Shown here: piece by piece, positions 8,536-16,900 of the stretch | How positions within the stretch are numbered: the stretch's first letter is position 1 | Layout of the letters: each line of letters starts with the position of its first letter | NCBI GenBank assembly: GCA_038534295.1 | Contig: JBCAXA010000001.1 | Span: forward strand, 558,001-622,000 | Direction: 5' to 3' | Length of the DNA: 64,000 nucleotides | Source of the DNA: JBCAXA01 sp038534295 | GTDB taxonomy: Bacteria > Pseudomonadota > Gammaproteobacteria > Steroidobacterales > Woeseiaceae | The notes under the pieces: model-generated | What the model saw: only the letters and a program-made list of their open reading frames with translations | Told to the model about the DNA's origin: nothing | The model's database searches: none | Program-made: the position numbers and the translations under genes

Positions 8536-8883
8536 GATTACCCAGAACAGCCGATGGGCTGTTCTGGCCCCATTGGCTTCGCGGCTGCGCCGCTCGGTAA
8601 AAATTGCTCCCGCAATTTTTCAAAACAAGAGGTTCTCATCAAACTTCCAGACTCTCCAAATCAAAAAGGGGCCCTGTCGGACCCCTGTTTGATTTGGCGC
8701 GCCCGGAAGGATTACCCAGAACAGCCGATGGGCTGTTCTAGCCCCATGGGCTTCGCGGCTGCGCCGCTCGGTGAAAATTGCTCTCGCAATTTTTCGAACC
8801 AAGAGGTTCTCATCAAACTTCCAGACTCTCCAAATCAAAAAGGGGCCCTGTCGGACCCCTGTTTGATTTGGCGCGCCCGGAAG
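8536..8883. repeat. 174-bp tandem duplication carrying tRNA-Arg 3' end and its terminator
   Basis: Two near-identical units, 8536-8709 and 8710-8883, follow each other with an exact 174-bp period. The register continues into the intact tRNA, whose T-arm GATT starts at 8884. Each unit contains an 11-bp perfect hairpin (CCAGAACAGCC paired with GGCTGTTCTGG), a second hairpin (AAAAATTGC paired with GCAATTTTT in unit 1), the terminator palindrome and the last part of the tRNA-Arg acceptor and T arm. The two copies differ at a handful of positions, so the duplication is not brand new. No ORF with coding character is present. Confidence 0.9.
8830..8871 (-). terminator. Extended terminator of tRNA-Arg
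   Basis: CCAAATCAAA (8830-8839) pairs with TTTGATTTGG (8862-8871) and encloses the inner stem AGGGG/CCCCT. The outer arm includes the tRNA's own CCA end (8869-8871). On the minus strand the inner stem is followed by a run of T, as in an intrinsic terminator. An identical copy sits 174 bp away at 8656-8697. Confidence 0.75.
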
Positions 8884-8945
8884 GATTCGAACCTCCGACC
8901 CTCTGGTTCGTAGCCAGATACTCTATCCAACTGAGCTACGGGCGC
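8869..8945 (-). tRNA. argV: tRNA-Arg(ACG)
   Basis: On the minus strand the 77-nt gene begins GCGCCCGTAGCTCAGTTGG, has an anticodon stem TCTGG/CCAGA with loop CTACGAA (anticodon ACG) and a T arm GGAGGTTCGAATCC, and ends CGGGCGC-G-CCA with an encoded CCA. The sequence closely follows the Escherichia coli argV-type tRNA. In many gammaproteobacteria it follows tRNA-Ser(GCT) and csrA directly. Here it is about 8.7 kb beyond them on the same strand. Confidence 0.95.
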
Positions 8946-9077
8946 ATTGTCCAAATTGTCGCCTGCCTTGGCAGACCGCCTCGCCCTAAGGGCTCGGCAC
9001 AGCCGCTCGGATGCATCCTCGCGGCGTTCGCTTCTGACCGAGCATGCTCGGTCTCCGCTTCGCGGACCGAAGCTCAC

Positions 9078-9105
9078 CTATCCAACTGAGCTACGGGCGC
9101 ATTGT
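9078..9105 (-). repeat. Detached 5' fragment of tRNA-Arg with its leader
   Basis: Twenty-eight bases here match 8923-8950 exactly. They comprise the first 23 nt of tRNA-Arg and 5 nt of leader, displaced by 155 bp. The DNA between contains an 18-bp perfect palindrome (GACCGAGCATGCTCGGTC). The fragment cannot fold as a tRNA. Confidence 0.8.
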
Positions 9106-9281
9106 TCAGCGAGCAGAAATTGTAGCCGGAAACGGCAATCTCGTGGCACCGTGATGGGCGCTTCTTGAGCTGCTCGAACCCGCCGTTGCGACGGGCGGCG
9201 TAGTATAACCGCGTTGTGACGTAATGCCACCGTTCTGTCCAAGTCGAACGGACAACAGCCTCTAAAAGTGTAGGACAAACC

Positions 9282-9309
9282 TTGGAAAACGGGCGCTCGG
9301 CCTTATAAT
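9282..9309 (+). promoter_or_regulatory. Sigma-70-like promoter of the GbsR-cyd operon
   Basis: TTGGAA (9282-9287) and a perfect TATAAT (9304-9309) are separated by 16 bp, 30 bp before the regulator's ATG. The -10 hexamer is overlapped by the palindrome at 9306-9329. Confidence 0.6.
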
Positions 9310-9329
9310 TTCAGAAATTCCTGAAATTA
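9306..9329. promoter_or_regulatory. Palindromic operator over the -10 box
   Basis: TAATTTCAG (9306-9314) and CTGAAATTA (9321-9329) are perfect inverted arms around 6 bp. The site overlaps the -10 element and probable start of transcription, just before a GbsR/MarR-type gene. Autorepression by that protein is the simplest reading. Confidence 0.6.
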
Positions 9330-9339
9330 CGAGAATTCG

Positions 9340-9885
9340 ATGAAAGTCACGCCGTATCAGCAGGATTTCATCCTGCATTTCGGCGAAATGGGCAGCCGCT
9401 GGGGCATCAGCCGCACGGTCGGGCAAATCTACGCCCTGCTCTTTATTACTGAGCAGCCCCTGAACGCGGACGACATTGTTCGAGCCCTCGGATTTTCTCG
9501 CTCCAACGTCAGCATGGGCCTGAAAGAGCTGCAGTCGTGGCGCCTGATTCAGCCGCAGCACCTGCCCGGTGACCGCCGCGAGTATTACCGCGCGCCCGAG
9601 GACATCTGGCAGATCTTCCGCACGCTCGTTGAGGAGCGTCGCAAACGCGAGATCGACCCTACCCTATCGATGCTGCGTAACGCGCTGATGAACGACCGCA
9701 CCGGAACCGACGACGAATACGCGCAAGCGCGTATGCAAGACATGCAATCGCTCATCGAGCTGACGACCGACTGGCTGGACGACGTCCAGCACCTCGAACG
9801 CGGCACCGCCATCAAGCTGATGAAGCTCGGTGGCGGCGTCAGCAAGCTCATCGCCGGCCGCGGCAAGCGTGCCGGCAACTCATAA
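9340..9885 (+). CDS. GbsR/MarR-family transcriptional regulator
   Basis: A 181-residue DNA-binding protein of the GbsR type (COG1510-like). The winged helix-turn-helix covers about residues 20-90 (ISRTVGQIYALLFITEQPLN, then DIVRALGFSRSNVSMGLKEL with recognition helix SRSNVSMGLKEL, and a wing ending GDRREYY). A helical C-terminal dimerisation region follows (VEERRKREIDPTLSMLR and beyond). It lies 36 bp ahead of cydA on the same strand, with a palindrome over its own promoter. It therefore probably controls itself and the cytochrome bd genes. The signal it senses cannot be inferred. Confidence 0.8.
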   Translation: MKVTPYQQDFILHFGEMGSRWGISRTVGQIYALLFITEQPLNADDIVRALGFSRSNVSMGLKELQSWRLIQPQHLPGDRREYYRAPEDIWQIFRTLVEERRKREIDPTLSMLRNALMNDRTGTDDEYAQARMQDMQSLIELTTDWLDDVQHLERGTAIKLMKLGGGVSKLIAGRGKRAGNS

Positions 9886-9921
9886 GTAAACGTAATTCAC
9901 ACCTCCCTGACCTAAACCGAC

Positions 9922-11301
9922 ATGGAACCGATCCTCCTCGCACGCATTCAGTTTGCCGCCAACATCAGCTTTCACATTATCTTCCCGATGATCTCGATCT
10001 CGCTGACCTGGCTGTTGCTGTTTTTCAAACTGCGCTACAACGCGACCGGCGACGCAGGCTGGATGAACGTCTACCGATTGTTCGTCAAAGTCTTCGCGCT
10101 GTCGTTCGCCCTCGGCGTCGTCAGCGGTATCACGATGAGCTTTCAGTTCGGCACGAACTGGCCAGGCTTTATGGAGACCGTTGGCAACATCGCCGGCCCG
10201 CTGCTCGCGTACGAAGTGCTCACGGCGTTTTTCCTCGAGGCGACGTTCCTCGGCGTCATGCTGTTTGGCTTCAACCGGGTGAGCAATCGCGTCCACACGC
10301 TGGCAACGTTCCTGGTCGCCATCGGCACAACGCTGTCGGCGTTTTGGATCCTCGCGCTCAATTCTTGGATGCACACGCCAGCGGGCTTCGAAATGATCGA
10401 CGGCCAGGCGCACGCCACGAACTGGTTCGAGATCGTCTTCAACCCGTCGTTCCCCTACCGCCTGGTGCACACACTGTTGGCGTCTACGCTCACAGCTGCC
10501 TTTCTCGTGGCCGGGCTGTCGGCGTACCGCTGGCTGCGCGGCGATCGCGACGGCGCGGTATTCAAAGGTTTGAAAACCGGGGTCTGGCTCGGTGCCCTTG
10601 TGATTCCGCTGCAGATCGTCGCTGGCGACCTGCATGGTCTGAATACACTCGAACATCAGCCGGCCAAGATTGCAGCGATGGAAGGTCTGTGGGAGACCAC
10701 CGAGGGTGCGCCGCTAGTCCTGTTCGGCTTTCCGGACGAAGCGACTCAGAGCAATCGCTTCGCGATCGAGATACCGAAGGGCGCCTCTTTTCTACTGAAA
10801 CACGATCCGAATGCCGAGGTGCAAGGCATCGATGCATTTCCGGGCGAGCATCCGCCGGTCGCCATCGTGTTCTGGAGCTTCCGCGTCATGGTCGGTGTCG
10901 GCGTGCTGATGCTGCTGGTGTCGTGGGTCGCCGCCTGGCGAATGCGCGGCGGCCGCGAACCGGGCCCGTGGACAGCCAGGGCCCTGGTTGCGATGACATT
11001 TTCCGGCTGGATCGCTGTCCTCGCCGGCTGGTACACGACCGAGATCGGTCGGCAGCCGTTTCTCGTACACGGTGTGATGACGACCGCCGAAGCGGTTGGT
11101 CCTATTCCAGCAGGAGCGGTTGGACTGACATTGACGGCGTGGCTCGCGGTCTACGCCATTCTGACGTTTGCGTACATCTCGGTTGTCTTTTTCCTGGCTC
11201 GCCGTGCCGGCACCCCGACCGAAGAACGTCAACCGGTCAACGCGTACGGACCGAAGGTCGCCCCGCTGGTCGATCGCGACGGAGCGCCAAGCCATGCCTG
11301 A
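9922..11301 (+). CDS. cydA: Cytochrome bd-type quinol oxidase subunit I (CioA-like)
   Basis: A 459-residue subunit I that oxidises quinol and binds the haems. It starts MEPILLARIQFAANISFHII; His18 is the expected haem ligand. The short Q-loop is visible as GDLHGLNTLEHQPAKIAAMEGLWE, with the conserved Lys and Glu of the quinol site, followed by LFGFPD. The usual GRQPW motif is GRQPF here (GWYTTEIGRQPF). The Q-loop is the short form found in cyanide-insensitive oxidases. About nine TM helices are evident. It follows a GbsR-type regulator and overlaps cydB by 8 bp. Whether it carries haem d cannot be judged from sequence. Confidence 0.92.
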   Translation: MEPILLARIQFAANISFHIIFPMISISLTWLLLFFKLRYNATGDAGWMNVYRLFVKVFALSFALGVVSGITMSFQFGTNWPGFMETVGNIAGPLLAYEVLTAFFLEATFLGVMLFGFNRVSNRVHTLATFLVAIGTTLSAFWILALNSWMHTPAGFEMIDGQAHATNWFEIVFNPSFPYRLVHTLLASTLTAAFLVAGLSAYRWLRGDRDGAVFKGLKTGVWLGALVIPLQIVAGDLHGLNTLEHQPAKIAAMEGLWETTEGAPLVLFGFPDEATQSNRFAIEIPKGASFLLKHDPNAEVQGIDAFPGEHPPVAIVFWSFRVMVGVGVLMLLVSWVAAWRMRGGREPGPWTARALVAMTFSGWIAVLAGWYTTEIGRQPFLVHGVMTTAEAVGPIPAGAVGLTLTAWLAVYAILTFAYISVVFFLARRAGTPTEERQPVNAYGPKVAPLVDRDGAPSHA

Positions 11302-12331
11302 GCTAATGATCCCCGATCTCACCACGCAGGCCGGATGGCTGCCGCTCGCGTTCATGGCGATGATGGGTATCGCCATCCTGGCATACGTCATTCTCGACGG
11401 GTACGACCTCGGCGTTGGCATCTTGCTGCCGCTCGCCACCGACGCCGAGAAAGACTTGATGATCGCGTCGATCGGTCCTTTCTGGGATGCCAACGAAACC
11501 TGGCTGGTGCTTGGCGTCGGCATCTTGTTGGTGGCGTTCCCGATGGCGCACGGCGTGATTCTTACCGCGCTGTATCTACCGGTGTCATTAATGTTGATTG
11601 GTTTGACCTTGCGTGGTGTCGCTTTCGACTTTCGCGTCAAGGCGCACTACAAGCACAAAGCGTCTTGGAACCGCGCGTTTTTCGCCGGGTCGTTTATCGC
11701 CGCGATGGCACAAGGCTACATGCTGGGCCAAGTCGTTCTCGGTTTTAAAGCAACGCCACTCGCCCTCGCCTTCTCAGTGGCAATCGGACTCGGCCTGGTC
11801 GCGGGCTACACGTTGCTCGGCGGTGCGTGGCTGACGGCAAAGACCAGCGGCGCGCTGCAGCGCAAAGCGATTCGTTGGGCGAGGAATAGCGTCGTGCTTA
11901 CCGGCATCGGCGTTGCGGCAGTATCGATCGCCACACCGATCTTGAGCGAGGCAATCTTCGAGAAATGGTTTTCATTTGAAAACCTGCTCGTTGTCTGGCC
12001 AATCCCAATGGTGACGGCGGCGCTTTTTTTCATGCTGTGGCGCACCTTGGGTCGACTGCCGGTGCGCTTGGATCAAAACAATGAGTACGGTATCTGGGTC
12101 CCGTTCGCCTGCACGGCCGGTTTGTTTTTGCTGGCATTCCACGGCATCGCGTACAGCTTGTTCCCGTGGCTGGTAATTGACGAACTGACGATCTGGGACT
12201 CGGCCAGCGCGCCAGAGTCGTTGTTGATCATGTTTGTCGGTGCCGTGATCGTTTTGCCGATCATCGTTGCTTACTCAGTGTTTGCCTATCGCGTGTTTGG
12301 CGGTAAAGCGAAGCCGTTGGAATATTATTGA
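11294..12331 (+). CDS. cydB: Cytochrome bd-type quinol oxidase subunit II
   Basis: A 345-residue partner of CydA with eight to nine TM helices. Signatures are AYVILDGYDLGVGILLPL near residues 30-47 and GPFWDANETWLVLGVGILL. The start is taken at the ATG at 11294, overlapping the cydA stop by 8 bp; the frame is open further upstream, but that part is cydA shadow. No CydX-like small subunit follows: the next 15 bases encode only MPKN and a stop. Together with cydA it forms a terminal oxidase in the inner membrane that reduces oxygen at low tension or under cyanide or sulfide stress. Confidence 0.92.
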   Translation: MPELMIPDLTTQAGWLPLAFMAMMGIAILAYVILDGYDLGVGILLPLATDAEKDLMIASIGPFWDANETWLVLGVGILLVAFPMAHGVILTALYLPVSLMLIGLTLRGVAFDFRVKAHYKHKASWNRAFFAGSFIAAMAQGYMLGQVVLGFKATPLALAFSVAIGLGLVAGYTLLGGAWLTAKTSGALQRKAIRWARNSVVLTGIGVAAVSIATPILSEAIFEKWFSFENLLVVWPIPMVTAALFFMLWRTLGRLPVRLDQNNEYGIWVPFACTAGLFLLAFHGIAYSLFPWLVIDELTIWDSASAPESLLIMFVGAVIVLPIIVAYSVFAYRVFGGKAKPLEYY

Positions 12332-12594
12332 TGCCGAAAAACTAGATCGCGAACTTGGATTGCTGCCATCAGTACTGTTCGTTGCCCCGTTCGACGCGAG
12401 TTACGATGCCCCGAACCCAGATCAGGTGATAGGGCCGCTCTGGCGCTTCACCGAAAAGGTTCACAGACGAATCTCAGCCAAGTCGGCCTGTTCCGAAACA
12501 GCGGCGTGGACCAATTGGACGCGGTGGGCGAACACGTAACGGCTTAAGTCTCGTCAGCCTTACATTGCGGCGCTGACATCGAAGCTCTCATTGA

Positions 12595-12613
12595 TCCGGC
12601 GTATGCCGCCGGA
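12595..12613 (+). terminator. GC-rich hairpin in the cydB downstream gap
   Basis: TCCGGCG (12595-12601) and CGCCGGA (12607-12613) form a 7-bp stem with no T-run. It lies in the 531-bp non-coding stretch 12332-12862, where I see no credible gene; its only other marked feature is the palindrome at 12633-12650. Confidence 0.35.
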
Positions 12614-12632
12614 GATGCGCGACGAATTCTGA

Positions 12633-12650
12633 CGTACGTTATAACGTACG
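12633..12650. promoter_or_regulatory. Perfect 18-bp palindrome, possible operator
   Basis: CGTACGTTATAACGTACG is fully self-complementary and stands alone in a non-coding gap, 212 bp before the secreted-protein gene. It has the size and symmetry of a dimeric repressor site. No matching regulator is adjacent except the GbsR-type protein, whose own palindrome is different. Confidence 0.45.
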
Positions 12651-12862
12651 ACCTCCGTCACTTGCCGTTTGTCGAGCCACGGCCAATTCGAGTATCGCGG
12701 TGCTCTCGCCGATTGCCTTGGCCAAACCCATCGCGTTCAGAAAAGGACTACTATCCTCTATGCGGGTGCGCACGTAGCGTTTTTGCCGCTTGTGTCTGCG
12801 GCTAGACGGCGAGGGAGAACGTTCCCGCGAAGCAACAACAACTAAAACGATAGGGGAATTCC

Positions 12863-13633
12863 ATGAACAAAACAGTGACCGCGCTGCTTTCGGCCGGACT
12901 GCTCTTCGCTGCCGGATCATCGTCCGCCGAACACCACGAAGGTGTGCAACTGGACCCGGCCGCACCCATCGAGCTGTATGCGTGCAATTTTAATGAGGGC
13001 AAAGGCCCTGCCGACTACGACAAGGCAATCGGGCAATGGAACAAATGGGCCGATCGGCAAAAAATGAGTAGCTACTCGGCATGGACGCTGACGCCCTACT
13101 ACGCAGGTGCAGAGCAGGACTTCGACGTGATCTGGCTTGGCGCTACGGAGAAGATGAAGGACATGGGCCGCGCCCACGATATGTATCTGGCAAAAGGTGA
13201 GTCCGTGCAAAAGGCGTTCGCCGACGTGATTGATTGCGACACGCATGCCATGTTTGCCGCGATTCAATTCAAAGAGCCGCCCGAGCGCGAAGACCCGTCG
13301 TCCGTTGTGATCACATTCTCCGATTGCAGCGGCATCAACGGTTCGTCCTTCGATGACCTCGTGCCCAGCATGGCCGAATGGGCGAAGTACAGCGAAGCAA
13401 ACGGCTCGACGGCCGGCATGTGGGCGTTGATGCCCGCACTCGGCGGTGGCGGCGAAGAGTTCGAGTTCAAGTGGGTCAGCTCCTTCCAGAATCTCGAGGA
13501 AATGGGCTCTCACCAAGACCACTATGCCGAGGAAGGCTGGAAGAAAGGCAACGAGCTTTTCAAAGGCAAAGTCGAGTGCGACTCGTCGCGGGTTTACATT
13601 GCGACAAACCGTCGGATGGCTGACGAAAGCTAA
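12863..13633 (+). CDS. Secreted protein with two related halves, function unknown
   Basis: A 256-residue protein with a clear signal peptide (MNKTVTALLSAGLLFAAG, cleavage near SSSAEHHEG). The mature part appears to be an internal duplication. Each half runs through a Trp-rich helix (QWNKWADRQKMSSYSAWTL; EWAKYSEANGSTAGMWALMP), an acidic strand (EQDFDVIWLGATEKMKDMG; EEFEFKWVSSFQNLEEMGSH) and a Lys-rich helix. The pattern recalls dimeric alpha/beta-barrel (ABM-like) folds. Four cysteines remain after cleavage. AGGGGAATTCC upstream of the ATG gives a usable ribosome site. No activity can be assigned; it stands alone between hairpins. Confidence 0.75.
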   Translation: MNKTVTALLSAGLLFAAGSSSAEHHEGVQLDPAAPIELYACNFNEGKGPADYDKAIGQWNKWADRQKMSSYSAWTLTPYYAGAEQDFDVIWLGATEKMKDMGRAHDMYLAKGESVQKAFADVIDCDTHAMFAAIQFKEPPEREDPSSVVITFSDCSGINGSSFDDLVPSMAEWAKYSEANGSTAGMWALMPALGGGGEEFEFKWVSSFQNLEEMGSHQDHYAEEGWKKGNELFKGKVECDSSRVYIATNRRMADES

Positions 13634-13654
13634 GGCGCATCACAAACGGAGTGC

Positions 13655-13678
13655 AGAGCCGGCCTTAGCGCCGGCTCT
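13655..13678 (+). terminator. Intrinsic terminator-like hairpin
   Basis: AGAGCCGGC (13655-13663) pairs with GCCGGCTCT (13670-13678), 22 bp after the stop of the secreted protein. The T-run is poor (GTTGT). The remaining gap to 13974 shows no gene. Confidence 0.65.
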
Positions 13679-13974
13679 GTTGTATGTGTCAAGGTTAAGG
13701 GTCGACAGGACACGGCATTTGGTCGGCGCCACAAAGTCGAGCTTGCACCGTTCGGCGGCTGAGCGCCCCTTTGGTCGAGCAAGGCGGTTCATAGACAACG
13801 ACTGAACTGCGATTGGGCCGTCGCCTCCGATACGTGCCTGAAAGTCACGCAGGCCGCCGCAAGCACCGTCGCGGCGAACGGTTTCATTTAGCCGTCGAAG
13901 CGAACAAGTTCCCCGATGAACAATGGTATGCGCTACGTTACGATACGCGTCTAATTTCTCGAGGGGGAGCTCGA

Positions 13975-16900
13975 ATGCCATTCCTGCGGATCGTTTCAGG
14001 CGTATTGTTGCTGGCTGTCGCTGGCGTCGGGGTCGCGGACGACACGCGTCTGCTGCGGTTTCCCGACATTCATGAAGACCGTGTGGTGTTCGTTTATGCC
14101 GGTGATATCTACACCGCGTCGACGGCGGGCGGCACGGCCACGCGACTGACGTCGCACGATGGTCTCGAGCTCTACCCCAAATTCTCGCCGGACGGTTCCG
14201 AGGTGGCGTATTCGGCCGAGTACAACGGCACGCGACAGGTCTACGTTGTGTCTGCCGCCGGCGGCACCCCACGCCAGCTCACTTGGTACAACGACGTCGG
14301 CGCTATGCCACCGCGCGGCGGTACCGACTATCGCGTGCTGGATTGGTCGCGCGACGGCGAGAACGTGCTCGTCCGGGCCAATCGCCTGCCTTGGGGCGTC
14401 CGCATGGGTCGCTACTACCACGTGCCGGTCGACGGCGGCGACGAAACGCCGCTCGAGATTCCCGAAGGCGGCGGCGGCATGTACTCGCCAGACGGCACGA
14501 AAATCGTCTACACGCCCATCGACCGCGAATTCCGTACGTGGAAGCGCTACCGCGGCGGCCGTGCACAAGAAGTCTGGGTCTACGATCTCGCCAACAGCAC
14601 GTCGACACAGCTCACCGAGAACGTTGCCACCGATCAGCAACCGGTCTGGGTCGGCGACGATATATTCTTTACCTCCGATCGCGACTACACCCTCAATCTG
14701 TATCGCTACTCCGCCGACGGGGCGCAAGCCGTCACTGCCCACACGGATTTCGATGTCCTGTGGGCAAGCGCCGGTCCGCGCGCCGTCGTTTACGAGAACG
14801 GCGGCTGGCTGTATCGCTACGACCCGGCGACCGGCGAATCACGCAAACTCAGCATCAACGTAGGCGGCGACCGTCCCGCCACGCTCCCGAAAGTCGTGGA
14901 GGGCGCAGACTTCATCGAGACGGCCGACCTGTCGCCAGCCGGTAATCGGGTGCTGATAACGGCCCGCGGCGAAGTGTTCAGCGCACCGGCGAAAGACGGG
15001 CCGATCAGAAACGTAACGCGCACACCGGCGAGCCGTGAAGTCGAAGCAAGCTGGTCTCCGGATGGCCAGCAAATCGCTTATCTTTCCGACGCAACCGGCG
15101 AATACGAGGTCTGGGTGCGTCCGGTCGGTGGTGGCGAGGCTCGGCAGGTCACCCAGGACGGTGCGATCTGGCGGTTCGCGCCGGTCTGGTCACCGGACTC
15201 GAGCAAATTGATGTTTGGTGACAAAAACCAGCGTCTTTCCGTCGTCGATGTTGGCAACGGCCGGGTCAGCGTCATTGACACGTCGACGCATAACGACATC
15301 ACCGACTACAGCTGGTCACCCGACAGCCGTTTTGTCACGTACATCAAGAATAACGAGCTCGGTATCGGCAGTATCTGGGTCTATTCGTTTAGCGATCGGC
15401 AAACGAGCCAGGTCACGTCCGCGATGACCGACGAGAGTGAACCGGTCTTCGACCCGCAAGGTCGGTACTTGTATTTCCTATCGTCACGCGACCAGAACTT
15501 GGAGTTCAGCTCGATCGAGTTCAACTACATGGTGACGAACTCGGTGCGTGTCTATGCCGCGCAGTTGAATGCCGATCAGCCGGCTCTGTTTCTGCCTAAG
15601 AGTGACGAGGTTTCACAAAACGGCGATGGCGACGAACAAGACGAAAACGGCGACGATGCGGGCGCCGATGTAGTCGTCCGAATCGATTTCAACGGTATCG
15701 AAGATCGAGTCGTTGCACTGCAATCCGAGGGTGGCAATTACGCAAGCCTTGCCGCCACCGCGAAAGGTCCCGTGTATGTATCGACGAATGGCGATGACAA
15801 CAAGGTCGTCCTATTCGATCTCGACAAGGAAGAGGAAGCCACGGTTCTCGAGGGCGTCGGCAATTTTGCAGTGTCGGCGAACGGCGAGAAAGTGTTGTTC
15901 TCGGTCAACGGCGGACTCGGGATCGCCGACCTTGCTCCCGAACAAGACGCCTCGGCGGGTCATCTCGACCTCGACAATATGGAGCTGCTCGTCGATCCGA
16001 AAGTCGAATGGCAACAGATGTACGTCGACGGCTGGCGCATTCTTCGCGACTGGTTCTACGACCCCAACATGCACGGCCAGGATTGGGACGAGATCCGCGC
16101 GAAATACGAACCGCTGGTTGAGCATGTCGCGCATCGCGCCGACCTCGACTATATCTTTGGCGAAATCGCCGGCGAGATGAATGCTGGGCATATCTACGTG
16201 CAGTCCGGCGATCAGCCGTCCGTCGATCGGCGCGCCGGTGGCCTGCTTGGTGCCGAGGTCGAACGCGACGGGGACGCGTATCGCATCGCTAAGATATTCA
16301 AGGGCGAGCCGTGGCAGACGGCATTCTATTCGCCGTTGGCGGCGCCTGGTGTCGATGTGTCGGTCGGCGATTACATTATTGCCGTCAACGGCGCCGCCGC
16401 AGCCGATGCACAGAACTTCTATCAGCTGCTAGAAAACACGGGTGGCGACGTCGTCACGCTGACAGTGAACAGCCGCCCATCTGTGCGCGGCAGTCGTGAC
16501 GTGATGGTCCGCACGGTCACGTCAGAAACCAACCTGCGCTATCTCGACTGGGTTTTGGACCGGGCGCGTCGCGTTGAGGAACTCTCGGGTGGCCGCATCG
16601 GGTACGTCCATTTGCCGAATACGGCCGGTGCTGGTAACCGCGAGTTGTTCAAGCGCTTAATGCCGCAAATGAACAAAGACGCGCTCATCATTGATGCGCG
16701 CTACAACGGCGGTGGTTTTATCCCCGATCGCATGATCGAAATCGTCTCGCGTCGGCCGCTGAACTATTGGAAGCAGCGCGGTCTCGAGCCACTTGCGACG
16801 CCCACGTTTTCGCACACCGGACCGAAAGCGACACTGATCAACGGCTATTCATCGTCCGGTGGCGACGCGTTCCCATACTACTTTAGAAAGCTCGGGCTGG

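Noticed and set aside
10344..11306. 320-codon plus-strand ORF inside cydA
   Set aside because: Arg- and Ser-rich translation typical of an off-frame reading; cydA is unambiguous in the other frame.
12332..12346. CydX-like small subunit after cydB
   Set aside because: The first frame gives only MPKN and a stop; no hydrophobic 30-40 codon ORF follows.
12267..12539. 90-codon ORF overlapping the cydB end
   Set aside because: It begins inside cydB in another frame, and its downstream part has no recognisable domain.
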